Positions 16,123 to 24,640 of a stretch of DNA of 64,000 nt are shown here, piece by piece. The DNA lies in contig JAFQGK010000031.1 of assembly GCA_017398335.1 (NCBI GenBank), forward strand, positions 1 to 64,000. Direction: 5' to 3'. The notes below the pieces were generated by a model. That model was not told the DNA's origin and made no database searches. It saw only the letters and a program-made list of their open reading frames with translations. The position numbers and the translations under genes were made by a program. Positions within the stretch are counted from its first letter, which is position 1, and the number at the start of each line of letters is the position of its first letter. The stretch comes from Bacteroidales bacterium (GTDB taxonomy: Bacteria > Bacteroidota > Bacteroidia > Bacteroidales > UBA932).

Positions 16123-18255
16123 TTAGAAATACATCGTATATCGGATGGAAGGCAGTATAGGGAAGATGGATGTCATCTTTATCGTAGGTCTGTTATAGAC
16201 ATCCTCAACGATTGATATATAGAAAGGATTCTTGCGTCCGTACAGGTTATACACGGCGAATGTGACTACATAATCCCGTCCTTTTCTTACGGACACTGCC
16301 CTGAAATCTATACCCACGTCAAGTCTGTGATATGCAGGTACCTGGAAATTGTTGGGGTACAATGATTCCCTGCCCATATAATAGCTTCCATAAATCGGGA
16401 TTGTGTATCTGTTTCCTGAACGCAAGGTCCAGGTTGCGTATATATCGATAAAGCGGTGAGCCTTATACACTCCGTTTATGACGAGATTGTGCCTGTTGTC
16501 ATATCTGTCCCGATACCAGTCGCTGTAGAATGCCTTGAAACAGCGCTGAGACCAGGAAAGAGTATATGCGGTGGATATATCCCATTTCTCACTCTGGAAC
16601 TCTCCGTAGAACTCCAGTCCGAACGAGCGTCCCTTGCCTTCCGTGAATTCGGTTTCCCACGCTGCAGGAGAAGGCAGGACGTTGTTCCCGGTATATTCAT
16701 AAAGATGGCTCATACCTTTCCAGAAGCCGGCTATATTCAACAGAATGTGATGATTCGGGCGCCATTCCGTTTCAGCGGAGACTATCCTGGATCTGACAGG
16801 TTTCATAGTGGCGGTTGCAGGCATCCAGAATGAGCCCGGCCTTTCCGATTTGAAGGATTCCACCTGATGGACCGGCTGGGTCATTTCGGAATATGAAACC
16901 TTCACAGATAAGGCCCTGTCCGGATTGTACGACAATGCAAAACGAGGTTCCAATGCATTATAGGCCTTGTTTCTTGTCAGGAAAAGCATATAACGGAGTC
17001 CTGCATTCAGGTAAAGATCTGGAGTGATGGTGAACTCGTCTTCTGCATATAGGGCAAGCTCCGGAGAATGATAATGACGGCCTGACGATGTCTTTATCTC
17101 ACCTGACCTTACTGAACCTACCTGTGTATAGCTGTGCTCTTGTGCCAGTGGAGAGAACAGATGGTAAACTGCCGAAACTCCGTAATTCAGATAATGTCTG
17201 CCGAAGGTCTTGTCCGAGATATGGACTTTCACTCCGAGATCTGCAATGTTGGAAATATTGGATTCGAGGTCGTAGTTCTTATAGTCGGTATATTTATCGA
17301 GATTTTCGTGGAAGGCATTATAATAACCGTCAGAGAAGTAAAATGTTGACTTCATCTTCCGTTTCTCAGACAAGTCTCTTTCCCACACTGCCGACAGCAA
17401 GACGTTTCCCCATCTGTTACCGTCCTTGAAGAAGCTTTTCTGATAGCCGGATGAACCGGATGAACCGCCAACGACAGGATATGGATATCTTTCCGAATCC
17501 ATATAAGACATATAATCAAATCCGAGATAGGTGTTGAAGGTTATCTTGTCCCTGCTGCTTTTTATCCAGGTGAACTTGGCGTTAAGGTCAGAGAATCCGT
17601 AATGCCCGTCTCTGGTGTAATCATTTGAATATGAAACATCCGGGACATATACAGCCTTAAGGAGCGGTCTGACAAAGGCCTCCACCCATCCGTATCTGAC
17701 AGCTACATTGTACGAAAGCACGCCCTCTTTGACGGGGCCTTCCATCTGGAATCTTCCGTCTGTCATTCCGATGGAAAAAGATCCCTTGTGTTCATACATA
17801 TCTCCATCCTTCATCCTCACGTCAACCACTGAAGAGGCACGTCCTCCGAACTGTGCCGGAAAGCCTCCCTTGTAGAAATCGACCGACTCTACCATATCCG
17901 TATTGAACACGGAAAAGAGTCCCAGAAAGTGACCTGACTGATATAGAGGGACATTATCCAGCAGGTAGAGGTTATCATTGCCAGTACCTCCCCTGACATT
18001 GATTGTGGATGACATTTCATTGCCTGGAGTGACTCCCGGAAGCATCTGAAGTGTCTTAATCACGTCAGGAGTGCCCAGCACAGCCTTGAATCTGAAGTCC
18101 TTCCTGTCGATCTTTATCATCGAGGTCTGGGTCTTCTTGTCGGATCGAGGTCTGTAATCGGTGACTACTACGGAATCAATGGTCTCGTGATTCTGAGCAG
18201 AAGATATGATGCAGCTGATGAAAAGCATCATATATGTGATGATGGTCCTTTTCAT
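16123..18255 (-). CDS. TonB-dependent receptor without N-terminal accessory domain, paired with DUF4249
   Basis: A 710-residue outer-membrane receptor with signal peptide (to about residue 21) and a direct start into the plug (SVVVTDYRP as TonB-box-like segment, PDVIKTLQMLPGV, NVRGGTGNDNLYLLDNVPLY). The barrel ends IRYTMYF. The plug is close to that of the receptor at 3335-5773, but the STN domain is missing. Its ATG overlaps the stop of the DUF4249 gene (ATGA), so the lipoprotein is translated first, the reverse of the order in the first pair. Substrate unknown. Confidence 0.9.
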   Translation of the reverse strand: MKRTIITYMMLFISCIISSAQNHETIDSVVVTDYRPRSDKKTQTSMIKIDRKDFRFKAVLGTPDVIKTLQMLPGVTPGNEMSSTINVRGGTGNDNLYLLDNVPLYQSGHFLGLFSVFNTDMVESVDFYKGGFPAQFGGRASSVVDVRMKDGDMYEHKGSFSIGMTDGRFQMEGPVKEGVLSYNVAVRYGWVEAFVRPLLKAVYVPDVSYSNDYTRDGHYGFSDLNAKFTWIKSSRDKITFNTYLGFDYMSYMDSERYPYPVVGGSSGSSGYQKSFFKDGNRWGNVLLSAVWERDLSEKRKMKSTFYFSDGYYNAFHENLDKYTDYKNYDLESNISNIADLGVKVHISDKTFGRHYLNYGVSAVYHLFSPLAQEHSYTQVGSVRSGEIKTSSGRHYHSPELALYAEDEFTITPDLYLNAGLRYMLFLTRNKAYNALEPRFALSYNPDRALSVKVSYSEMTQPVHQVESFKSERPGSFWMPATATMKPVRSRIVSAETEWRPNHHILLNIAGFWKGMSHLYEYTGNNVLPSPAAWETEFTEGKGRSFGLEFYGEFQSEKWDISTAYTLSWSQRCFKAFYSDWYRDRYDNRHNLVINGVYKAHRFIDIYATWTLRSGNRYTIPIYGSYYMGRESLYPNNFQVPAYHRLDVGIDFRAVSVRKGRDYVVTFAVYNLYGRKNPFYISIVEDVYNRPTIKMTSIFPILPSIRYTMYF

Positions 18256-19088
18256 CGCACATCAGATTTAAAGGTGCCGATTACCACTCTATTGAAGGCT
18301 CCCACATAGCCCAGGCCACCCTTTACATTGGTATAGCTGGACGGTGACATTGAAGATGACTGCTGATGAAGCCTTGCGAAATAGAGTTCTTCTGATATAA
18401 TGTCCAGATTGAAGCTGATCTGTATCTCTGTTGTTTCCCTGATCACTTTGCCTTCATCGTCTATAACGACATAATCCTTCGGCAGCTGATAATCGAAGAC
18501 CCATTCTCCGCTTCCGTTGACAGAAAAAGGTTGACTTCGCCAGTAAGTCCTTGAACTGGCGTAAACATCATCCTTATATATATGGATGATTTCAGTTATG
18601 CCAAGATCTGCCGACAAATGCAGATCGGCGGCCTTACTGCTGTTCACGACAAGTCCTCCTTTGAGAATGCCATCTTCTACAGTATAGCTGAAATCCTTGA
18701 TAAGATCCGACGGAACTTCCGGAATGACGGTCACCGCTGTCACATCGGGCAACCCTGGAGCAGAGCAGAACACCTCTACCCTATCTCCTGGACGGAACTG
18801 ATGATGAATTACATACAGGTCGGAAATATCCTTTGTTGCCTTATATTCAAGATTTTCCCCATTCACGATGAACCTTAAGGATGAGTTAAGATCTGATTCA
18901 TCAGACAACCTGTGATCGTGTGTGATCATATATTCTTTCGAAACATAGACCACGGTACTGTCGGATCCTCCTATTACACTTACCAGCTTCAGAAGCGCAT
19001 CCTCATCAGCAAGAACCGGATAAGGGGCATAGCTGTCACAGGAAAACAGCATCAGGAGCAGAGAAATATAAAACAAAGAAGATCTCAT
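18252..19088 (-). CDS. DUF4249-family lipoprotein, partner of the following TonB receptor
   Basis: A 278-residue lipoprotein with lipobox MLFSC (Cys17). It shares the DUF4249 layout: an early strand pair, the FRPGDRVEVFCSAPGLPDV region corresponding to the FKAGDVLELTVGAEGLETV region of the 5777-6655 protein, and a central TVIPEVPSD. It is translationally coupled to the receptor by a four-base overlap. A weak promoter-like TATATTTA lies about 35 bases upstream but lacks the final G. Function inferred from the pairing only. Confidence 0.75.
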   Translation of the reverse strand: MRSSLFYISLLLMLFSCDSYAPYPVLADEDALLKLVSVIGGSDSTVVYVSKEYMITHDHRLSDESDLNSSLRFIVNGENLEYKATKDISDLYVIHHQFRPGDRVEVFCSAPGLPDVTAVTVIPEVPSDLIKDFSYTVEDGILKGGLVVNSSKAADLHLSADLGITEIIHIYKDDVYASSRTYWRSQPFSVNGSGEWVFDYQLPKDYVVIDDEGKVIRETTEIQISFNLDIISEELYFARLHQQSSSMSPSSYTNVKGGLGYVGAFNRVVIGTFKSDVR

Positions 19089-19488
19089 CTGGCTTTTAAT
19101 CTTGTTGTTTTATAAGAACGCTTAAATATACGGAATACTTCCACTACAAATGCTGATTACGAGAAAAAAAAAGGTCCATTACCACCGGAATCGGGCGATT
19201 ATTTGGGTTTTAAAATCAGAAAAGAGGGGGAGTCTAATACACATTCCCGCTAATCCACCAGCATACTGCATAAGTCCCTGATTATATGGGATATACGGCA
19301 CTTTTCAACATATTATCGTCGTCGCAAATTATACCATATTGAACACCGTGCATTTTTCAGAGTGAAAATTGCACGGATTTGCACTATGACATTCGTGGAA
19401 AAGTAATTTCTGGATCACTCCGAAAGACTTATCAAAAAATTCCTTCAACTTCTCTATCACAGTAATTAGCGAGAGTTTATTCAGGATG
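19089..19488. other. 400-base non-coding stretch with one long hairpin
   Basis: No open frame of note. It holds an A-run (19163-19171) and a hairpin at 19346-19376, CCGTGCATTTTTCA with TGAAAATTGCACGG (13 of 14 pairs, 3-base loop). The hairpin lies about 110 bases beyond the stop of the next leftward gene and may end its transcript, though no T-run follows. The stretch is more A/T-rich than its surroundings and marks the left edge of an accessory patch. Confidence 0.5.
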
Positions 19489-19995
19489 TTATTTCGTTGG
19501 TGGAAATGTTCCGTATGAAGGTTCCATTTTAATGTCCTTCATACCTTCGTGTGGTGGGAATGATAATCTTTTATATGTCTTTCCATCGTCTTCTAATACA
19601 TCATCCTTCGTAAGCCAATACTTCTGAATTACATAGTCTGACATCTTGCCAACCCCCCAATGACTATCCATTTCTTCTGCATCAAAAATAGCGACCATCA
19701 GTGTATCAGACGCTCTTTCAAACACTTCATCAACGAACTCTTCCGCAGTCATCTTACCACCCAATAGGAATGCGAAGGAACACATTTGTCCTGCATCGGC
19801 ATACTCTAAATACCATTTGTCGTTTAACTCATCTAATGTTGCTGGGTCATTTCCCGTTTTTAATCCTGTTGCAGAAGACCATATGTAAATACCCTTATCA
19901 AAGTTGTTTTCTAATTCCATTGAATAGAAGTAGTCGCACGACACGGCAAGGAGCATTACAGGTAATACAAGTATTGCATTGATAATTCGTTTCAT
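19489..19995 (-). CDS. small lipoprotein of unknown function
   Basis: A 168-residue lipoprotein (lipobox LAVSC, Cys20). The segment DTLMVAIFDAEEM followed by YVIQKYWLTKDDV resembles small Bacteroidota lipoproteins I have seen with a ...IFDADT...KRYDLSLEDL pattern, whose function is unknown. No catalytic motif is visible. It is A/T-richer than the flanking genes and stands in an accessory patch with a likely immunity gene and a decayed gene, so it is probably acquired. Confidence 0.7.
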   Translation of the reverse strand: MKRIINAILVLPVMLLAVSCDYFYSMELENNFDKGIYIWSSATGLKTGNDPATLDELNDKWYLEYADAGQMCSFAFLLGGKMTAEEFVDEVFERASDTLMVAIFDAEEMDSHWGVGKMSDYVIQKYWLTKDDVLEDDGKTYKRLSFPPHEGMKDIKMEPSYGTFPPTK

Positions 19996-20192
19996 ATCTT
20001 TATGTTTTAATGTTTGTTTATAAGATGCATTGCTCCCTTATTTCGTTACACTCATCCTTTGCAAATATGCGTTTTTTTAAATTCCCCCATCTTGTTAATA
20101 GGATAGCTTAGTGAATTCATTTCCAATCACCTCAAATCTTCCACTGCAAGTCATAAAGGTGTATTTCTTTATTTCATATTCCTTATTGTAAT

Positions 20193-20600
20193 TTACCGAT
20201 TGACCTCGATGAATTTCTTCAATTGTTCTATCAGTTCAGGAAGGTATGATTGGTCAATTTGGAATTTGAATTCCACACGACCACTATAACTTGCGATGCC
20301 GTCCTTGACGGTCACATCAATGTGGCCGAACTCGTCTATTGTCAAAAATAGTTCATCTTCGTCAAACGAGGAAAATCTTGAACATCCTTTCAGATTTTCG
20401 TGCATTGAAGTAACCTTATCCATAAACCAAGATACCTCTCCCAAGCCAAAAGACCATCTATGGGTAGAACTAATCGTTCTGCCCTGAAAATCATAATTGG
20501 TTCGTACCAAGGCGTCGATATCATCTATATCACCTCTTTGGATAACCTCAAGTTCAAACGAGGCGGTATCCTGAAAATTCTTTATAGTAAAGCCATTCAT
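20193..20600 (-). CDS. possible WapI-like immunity protein, no toxin nearby
   Basis: A 135-residue soluble protein. The pattern is THRWSFGLGEVSWFMDKV, then GCSRFSSFDEDELFLTIDEFG, then strands leading to FQIDQSYLPELIEQLKKFI. It resembles the WapI/DUF6228-type immunity fold: short strands, an aromatic W-x-F start, and a final leucine-rich helix after D-Q-S-Y-L. The assignment is by pattern memory and needs a profile search. The frame continues upstream to another ATG (20678); the ATG at MNGFTIKNF is preferred because the extension reads like untranslated sequence. No polymorphic toxin gene lies next to it, so it would be an orphan immunity gene. Confidence 0.45.
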   Translation of the reverse strand: MNGFTIKNFQDTASFELEVIQRGDIDDIDALVRTNYDFQGRTISSTHRWSFGLGEVSWFMDKVTSMHENLKGCSRFSSFDEDELFLTIDEFGHIDVTVKDGIASYSGRVEFKFQIDQSYLPELIEQLKKFIEVNR

Positions 20601-20686
20601 ATATAAATCCCGATTTAGCGGTATAAATATATTAAACATATCGCAGAAAACAATCCGTTGTATCACTCTCTGGCACACTCTGACCC

Positions 20687-20694
20687 TAACTTTG
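20687..20694 (+). promoter_or_regulatory. -7 element of the amber-interrupted gene
   Basis: TAACTTTG fits TAnnTTTG, 28 bases before the ATG. No -33 match. Confidence 0.4.
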
Positions 20695-20722
20695 TCTGAA
20701 ATAAAATTTAAATGAACACATC

Positions 20723-21100
20723 ATGATACCCGAAGGACATATCATCAGAAACCTTTATCGGGAGTGGAAGGAGAAGAATCCTTCGCAGAGGAGGTATAAT
20801 CTATCGTTTAAGGAGTAGATCAACATCAGAATGGTCTCTATTGTCGAGACCAGTGAACATGTGGCAAAGAATTATCTTTCGACATTGGCTGTTCTTCAGT
20901 TGGACTCCATACTGGCTGGTGCCAGGAAAGTATCAGTCAAGAAGCCCAAACCCGAGAATGCAAATCAGAAGCCATTCGATCGTATTATGATAATGGAACA
21001 TGAACTGATTGGTATAGGAAGGGTAAAGATGACAGTAGGTATCCGCAGAAGGACTCGATAGAAGGTGCAATACTGTATCACTGTCATCACTAATGAATAG
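20723..21100 (+). pseudogene. conserved-looking small gene broken by two in-frame TAG codons
   Basis: One frame runs for 125 codons from an ATG with a promoter, interrupted only by TAG at 20816-20818 and TAG at 21059-21061, before a final TAG at 21098. Reading through gives MIPEGHIIRNLYREWKEKNP, a second segment containing STLAVLQLDSILAGARKV, then ELIGIGRVKMTVGIRRRTR and KVQYCITVITNE. The sequence is protein-like on both sides of each stop, so each may be a single-base change from Tyr/Glu/Gln-type codons. Other genes here (TonB receptor, GH78) use TAG as their normal stop, so the host does not recode it. I do not know the family's function. A hairpin follows the final stop. Confidence 0.6.
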
Positions 21101-21108
21101 TAACGAAA

Positions 21109-21130
21109 AAGCATCTCAAACGAGATGTTT
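21109..21130. terminator. hairpin after the amber-interrupted gene
   Basis: AAGCATCTC pairs with GAGATGTTT (9 bp including one G-U, 4-base loop AAAC), with an A-run before and T-rich sequence after. Confidence 0.6.
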
Positions 21131-21287
21131 AACTTTTACCCTATGCGTGGTGTAGGTTTACGCCTTGCGGTGTGATGCGATGCGTTGGGGACTTCGCACT
21201 ACCCATTACATCGTCCGACCACGACTTACTGTTTCAGGATTCGTAACCGCCTGAGCGATAAGGGTTGCCTTACTTTCCACCTGCCTA
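21131..21287. other. unexplained 157-base G/C-richer stretch
   Basis: Between the hairpin and the stop of the MORN gene. It contains CGTGGTGTAGGTTTACGCC, GCGGTGTGATGCGATGCG and CCACCTGCCTATCAATAC, with no open frame on either strand. It is compositionally unlike the A/T-rich patch to its left. I could not assign it to a tRNA, rRNA fragment or known RNA; it may be a remnant or the right boundary of an inserted element. Confidence 0.3.
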
Positions 21288-22166
21288 TCAATACATCTGA
21301 AGAAAGTTGACCGTAAAATCATAGTAGACTCTGACGGGCTTGCCTCCACGATATCCCGGGGTCCACTTCGGAGAGGAGGTAATGACCTTCACCGCTTCCT
21401 TCGCAAAACTCTCATGCTCACACTTCAGCACCTCCACATCTTTGATTGAACCGTCAGCTTCAACAAAGAAACGCACCCGCACGGCACCTTGCCAGCCAGC
21501 AGAACGCATTTCCTTGGGATATTTCAACTTGCCGTTCACCCAGCGGGTAAAGGCACCTGAACTTGGCGACTGCCCTTTGAACAATGGAGCCACATAATGG
21601 TTCTCCGCAATCCACATTCTCTGCTCTTCCGTAAGATCACGTTCAACGAACACCGGCTTTCTACCTTCAAGATGGGCCGGAATCGATTCATACTTCTCAC
21701 CATGATCAAGTTCGCGCCCCTTGACTACAACACCTATAAATACTCGTCCATCAGGATAATAGAGAGTATCCACACCATGAGCTCTGTCATTCTCGAATTT
21801 CCCTGCAAAGACCTTTCCTGACTTTGAGAAATAATGACCGTATCCATTTTCCTTTCCATCCTTCATTTCACCCTGATAACGTCCTCCGTCCACAAAATAA
21901 GCCGTACAATAACCGTCTGGAACAGCACCGGAAAAACGCCCGAAGATCATTCCCCGGTTGACATCATACAGAACGCCTTCCCCTACCGGCCACTGTCCCT
22001 CATATCGGAACGTATCCTCTACAATGACCGTATCTCTGACATCCTGTGGAGTCAAAGTGAATTCCGGTTCGACCTCAGGAGCGTCTCCAACGATAATCTG
22101 TGCATGAGAATTCATTGCAGACAACAGCAGAAATGCACCAAAGCATATGAAACTCTTTATATCCAT
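21288..22166 (-). CDS. exported MORN-repeat protein with a TonB C-terminal domain
   Basis: A 292-residue protein: signal peptide (FICFGAFLLLSAMNSHAQ), MORN-type repeats at about residues 75-150 (YEGQWPVGEGVLYD, YQGEMKDGKENGYGHYF, FAGKFENDRAHGVDTLYY) and a TonB C-terminal-like domain at about 205-290 (KYPKEMRSAGWQGAVRVRF, ending VRVYYDFTVNF). It has no uncleaved anchor, so it would be periplasmic or surface-exposed and not a classical energy transducer. The frame opens 27 codons earlier, running through a G9 tract; the ATG before the signal peptide is preferred. A strong promoter with the G tract inside its spacer lies just upstream. Confidence 0.75.
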   Translation of the reverse strand: MDIKSFICFGAFLLLSAMNSHAQIIVGDAPEVEPEFTLTPQDVRDTVIVEDTFRYEGQWPVGEGVLYDVNRGMIFGRFSGAVPDGYCTAYFVDGGRYQGEMKDGKENGYGHYFSKSGKVFAGKFENDRAHGVDTLYYPDGRVFIGVVVKGRELDHGEKYESIPAHLEGRKPVFVERDLTEEQRMWIAENHYVAPLFKGQSPSSGAFTRWVNGKLKYPKEMRSAGWQGAVRVRFFVEADGSIKDVEVLKCEHESFAKEAVKVITSSPKWTPGYRGGKPVRVYYDFTVNFLQMY

Positions 22167-22190
22167 ATATTCATCTTTATTAACCAAGGA

Positions 22191-22223
22191 CAAATATAGG
22201 GATTTCATATTCCCCCCCCCAAA
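22191..22223 (-). promoter_or_regulatory. promoter with poly-G spacer (phase-variation candidate)
   Basis: Leftward TTTG at 22223-22220, then a 21-base spacer beginning with G8 (a G9 run including the last base of TTTG), then TATATTTG at 22198-22191. A T7 run precedes the G run. Slippage in the homopolymer would change the -33/-7 spacing, which is normally 19-21 bases. Confidence 0.6.
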
Positions 22224-22236
22224 AAAATCAGACAAT

Positions 22237-23673
22237 TTATTCACCATCAGAAAGATGTTCTTGAAGTCGAGTCACCGACGAAGTCAGTTCGACGGTCTGC
22301 TGCCATTTCTGGCCGAAGCGGGTCTGCACCACGACAGTAATCTGTCTGGCCGTCGGAGAAGGATGTGCGGCGAAATTATGCACACTCGGTCTCGGCCTCT
22401 TCCAGTTCGGGACAGGCTTTCCTATGCTGCCATAAAAACGCTGTATCTCAGCAATATACACCGGAGATGCTATGTTTACCTGCTCCATCGGTCCCTTATA
22501 GACTCCATCCTCGTACCACTCAACCTTCCAGCAAGGGTCCCAGTCCCACACATTCACAATGACTGCATCAGGATATTCCTCTACTCTTCCCGACGGAATC
22601 AGCTCCGCAATATGTTCCTTGCCGAAAGCTACGGGTTTATAATACCAGCTCAGGCTGTCACCGGTCTTGGTAAACACCTTATATCCCCTCGGAGAGCCGT
22701 CTATGCAATGCTCTGTATCCCACCATGCTCCGCATATTGCAGCTATGTTGTGGCTGAACACATTTTCAGAAATCACACTGTTACGATTAACATGGTTGTG
22801 TCCGGAGAGGAATTCCACCTTCCTGCCACTCAGGAGATCCAGAAGCACATCTTCATTACCGACTGTTCCACCTTCATGACCTAACGGAGCATGCTGCGCC
22901 ACATATATCATCGAATCCGAAGGAATCCACTTCAGGAGTCCACGGACCCAGCTTACAATTTCATCCGTGTAACCAGTGCTGCATCTGGCAGCCACCTTAT
23001 ATACAATATTGTCCAACACAATCACGACATCATTTCCCAACCGAAACGCATAATTCGCCGGTCCCATCTTCTTACGATAAGACTCTGAAGTCCTTCTGTC
23101 GCCTTCAGGAGTCACCTCGTGGTCATGATTTCCGATCACTGGATAGAAAGGAATTCCTGTTCTGACGATATTCGCCTTATATCTGTCAAGCAATTCTATC
23201 CTGTCCCAGCTTATGTCTCCCAAAGCGAGTCCGACAACCTGTCCCTCCAATGATGACGCAGTCCTTGTCAGATCGGAGATAGGCTCACCCGCGAATTCAG
23301 CGAACTGCCCGTCAGTATTGGGCTGAGGGTCCGCAATAGCGATGATATGATACGGCTCTGCTTCTTTGAGGCGCTGAAGCTGAAAATCAAATCGGTCCCG
23401 TCCGGAAGCATATATATAGAAAGCCGGAACTCCGGAAGACCAGTCACCACAGTAACCCGATGGAGTGACGATATATACAAACTCCGCATTGTCAGATATT
23501 TCGAAGGAAAAACTTCCGTTCTTCCGGGTCGCAGTAAAGTTCACCCCATCAGTCACAATCACCCCTGCAAGCCTTTCCTTGCCGGATTTCACCGTTCCCT
23601 TGACCGTTCTGGCCTCAACTGAAAGGCACATGCCTGCCAAAACTAAAATGAATGGAAGAACCTTTTTCAACAT
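22237..23673 (-). CDS. secreted calcineurin-like phosphoesterase (MetallophosN-Metallophos-MetallophosC)
   Basis: A 478-residue exported metallophosphoesterase. Signal peptide to about residue 20, a beta-sandwich N-terminal domain (about 22-95, TVKGTVKSGKERLAGVIVTD), then the catalytic domain with its five motifs in order: ADPQ, LGDISWD, IGNHDHE, AQHAPLGHE and SGHNHVNR. A C-terminal beta domain follows from about residue 330. These three parts match the PF16371-PF00149-PF16370 architecture common in Bacteroidota. The substrate is unknown; phosphomonoesters or diesters of sugars or nucleotides are typical. It has its own promoter, divergent from the alpha/beta hydrolase gene. Confidence 0.85.
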   Translation of the reverse strand: MLKKVLPFILVLAGMCLSVEARTVKGTVKSGKERLAGVIVTDGVNFTATRKNGSFSFEISDNAEFVYIVTPSGYCGDWSSGVPAFYIYASGRDRFDFQLQRLKEAEPYHIIAIADPQPNTDGQFAEFAGEPISDLTRTASSLEGQVVGLALGDISWDRIELLDRYKANIVRTGIPFYPVIGNHDHEVTPEGDRRTSESYRKKMGPANYAFRLGNDVVIVLDNIVYKVAARCSTGYTDEIVSWVRGLLKWIPSDSMIYVAQHAPLGHEGGTVGNEDVLLDLLSGRKVEFLSGHNHVNRNSVISENVFSHNIAAICGAWWDTEHCIDGSPRGYKVFTKTGDSLSWYYKPVAFGKEHIAELIPSGRVEEYPDAVIVNVWDWDPCWKVEWYEDGVYKGPMEQVNIASPVYIAEIQRFYGSIGKPVPNWKRPRPSVHNFAAHPSPTARQITVVVQTRFGQKWQQTVELTSSVTRLQEHLSDGE

Positions 23674-23698
23674 ATGATACGCATTATACCGTTTCAGA

Positions 23699-23730
23699 CA
23701 AAAATAAGGAATTGTACGGTTAAATTCAAC
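23699..23730 (-). promoter_or_regulatory. promoter of the calcineurin-like phosphoesterase
   Basis: Leftward GTTG-N20-TATTTTTG; the -7 element is exact. It ends 25 bases before the ATG. Confidence 0.6.
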
Positions 23731-23790
23731 TGTCATATGAGTATAATTCGCCGAAATTTCCTATTTTTACCGATAGCAGAAAGAATAGCC

Positions 23791-24636
23791 ATGAAAAGTC
23801 TCATAATTGCTTTGCTCATCATTCTCTCCGGCATCACTGCAAACGCCAGAAACTTCGAAGTAAAGGGTCCTCAGGGTGGGCTTTCAATGACCATCACGCT
23901 TCCCGACGGATTCGATAAGGACAACGACAGCTGCCCTATGGTCATCCTGATGCACGGAATATTCGCAAGCAAGAATATAGTGCCGATGCCGGCATTAGCC
24001 AAGAGACTGGCTGACAAGGGAATAGCATCAATACGTTTTGATTTCGGAGGTCATTGGAACAGTGAAGGAAAGATGCAGAAGATGACAATAAGGAAAGAAA
24101 TCGAGGATGCACTGGCAATGTGGGAATATGCACGTTCTCTGCCATATGTAGGCAGCATCGGCCTTCTGGGACATTCTCAAGGCGGCGTCGTAGCCTCGAT
24201 GACTGCTGGAATATTAAGCTCCAGAGGAGAGGCTCCTGCCGGACTGGTGCTGATCGCCCCAGGATCCGTTGTACAGGACGCATGCAGGAGCGGAAAATTC
24301 TTCGGAGCAAGATTCAATCCGTCGGACCCGCCGGAATTCGTAAGATGCTTCGGTATAATGAAACTCGGACGTGAATACATAATGACCACACAGGACCTCG
24401 ATATCTACGGCACAGCCAAAGCATACACCGGTCCTGTCAGAATCATTCACGGAGACAAGGACGGGATTGTGCCGATGAGCTGCAGCGAGAGATATGCAGA
24501 AACGTATGGAGAGACATCGGAATTGGTAGTGGTCGAAGGAGAGAACCATATGATAACAAAACGTCTGAAAAAGACTGTCAGCCATGCTGTGGCATTCTTT
24601 GAAGGCATATTCAAGACTGAAACTAAAACAAACTGA
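23791..24636 (+). CDS. exported alpha/beta hydrolase, cinnamoyl/feruloyl-esterase-like
   Basis: A 281-residue serine hydrolase with a signal peptide (SLIIALLIILSGITANA). The oxyanion motif HGIF is at residues 55-58, the nucleophile Ser129 in GHSQGG, the acid in HGDKDGIVP and the His in ENHMI. The order and the FDFGGHWNSEG loop resemble bacterial cinnamoyl esterases, but other acyl esters are possible. The ATG preceded by AGAAAGAA is preferred over a frame opening 39 codons earlier. Only four bases separate it from the rhamnosidase gene, so the two act together, probably de-esterifying and then trimming rhamnose-bearing plant compounds. Confidence 0.8.
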   Translation: MKSLIIALLIILSGITANARNFEVKGPQGGLSMTITLPDGFDKDNDSCPMVILMHGIFASKNIVPMPALAKRLADKGIASIRFDFGGHWNSEGKMQKMTIRKEIEDALAMWEYARSLPYVGSIGLLGHSQGGVVASMTAGILSSRGEAPAGLVLIAPGSVVQDACRSGKFFGARFNPSDPPEFVRCFGIMKLGREYIMTTQDLDIYGTAKAYTGPVRIIHGDKDGIVPMSCSERYAETYGETSELVVVEGENHMITKRLKKTVSHAVAFFEGIFKTETKTN

Positions 24637-24640
24637 TATT

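Noticed and set aside
20102..20190. Short leftward coding-like stretch ending GNEFTKLSY
   Set aside because: Only about 30 codons without a convincing start or promoter; may be a gene remnant but cannot be supported.
20723..21100. Host-wide reassignment of TAG
   Set aside because: The TonB receptor ending at 5773 and the GH78 gene ending at 27217 both end in TAG at the family-typical length, so TAG is a normal stop here.
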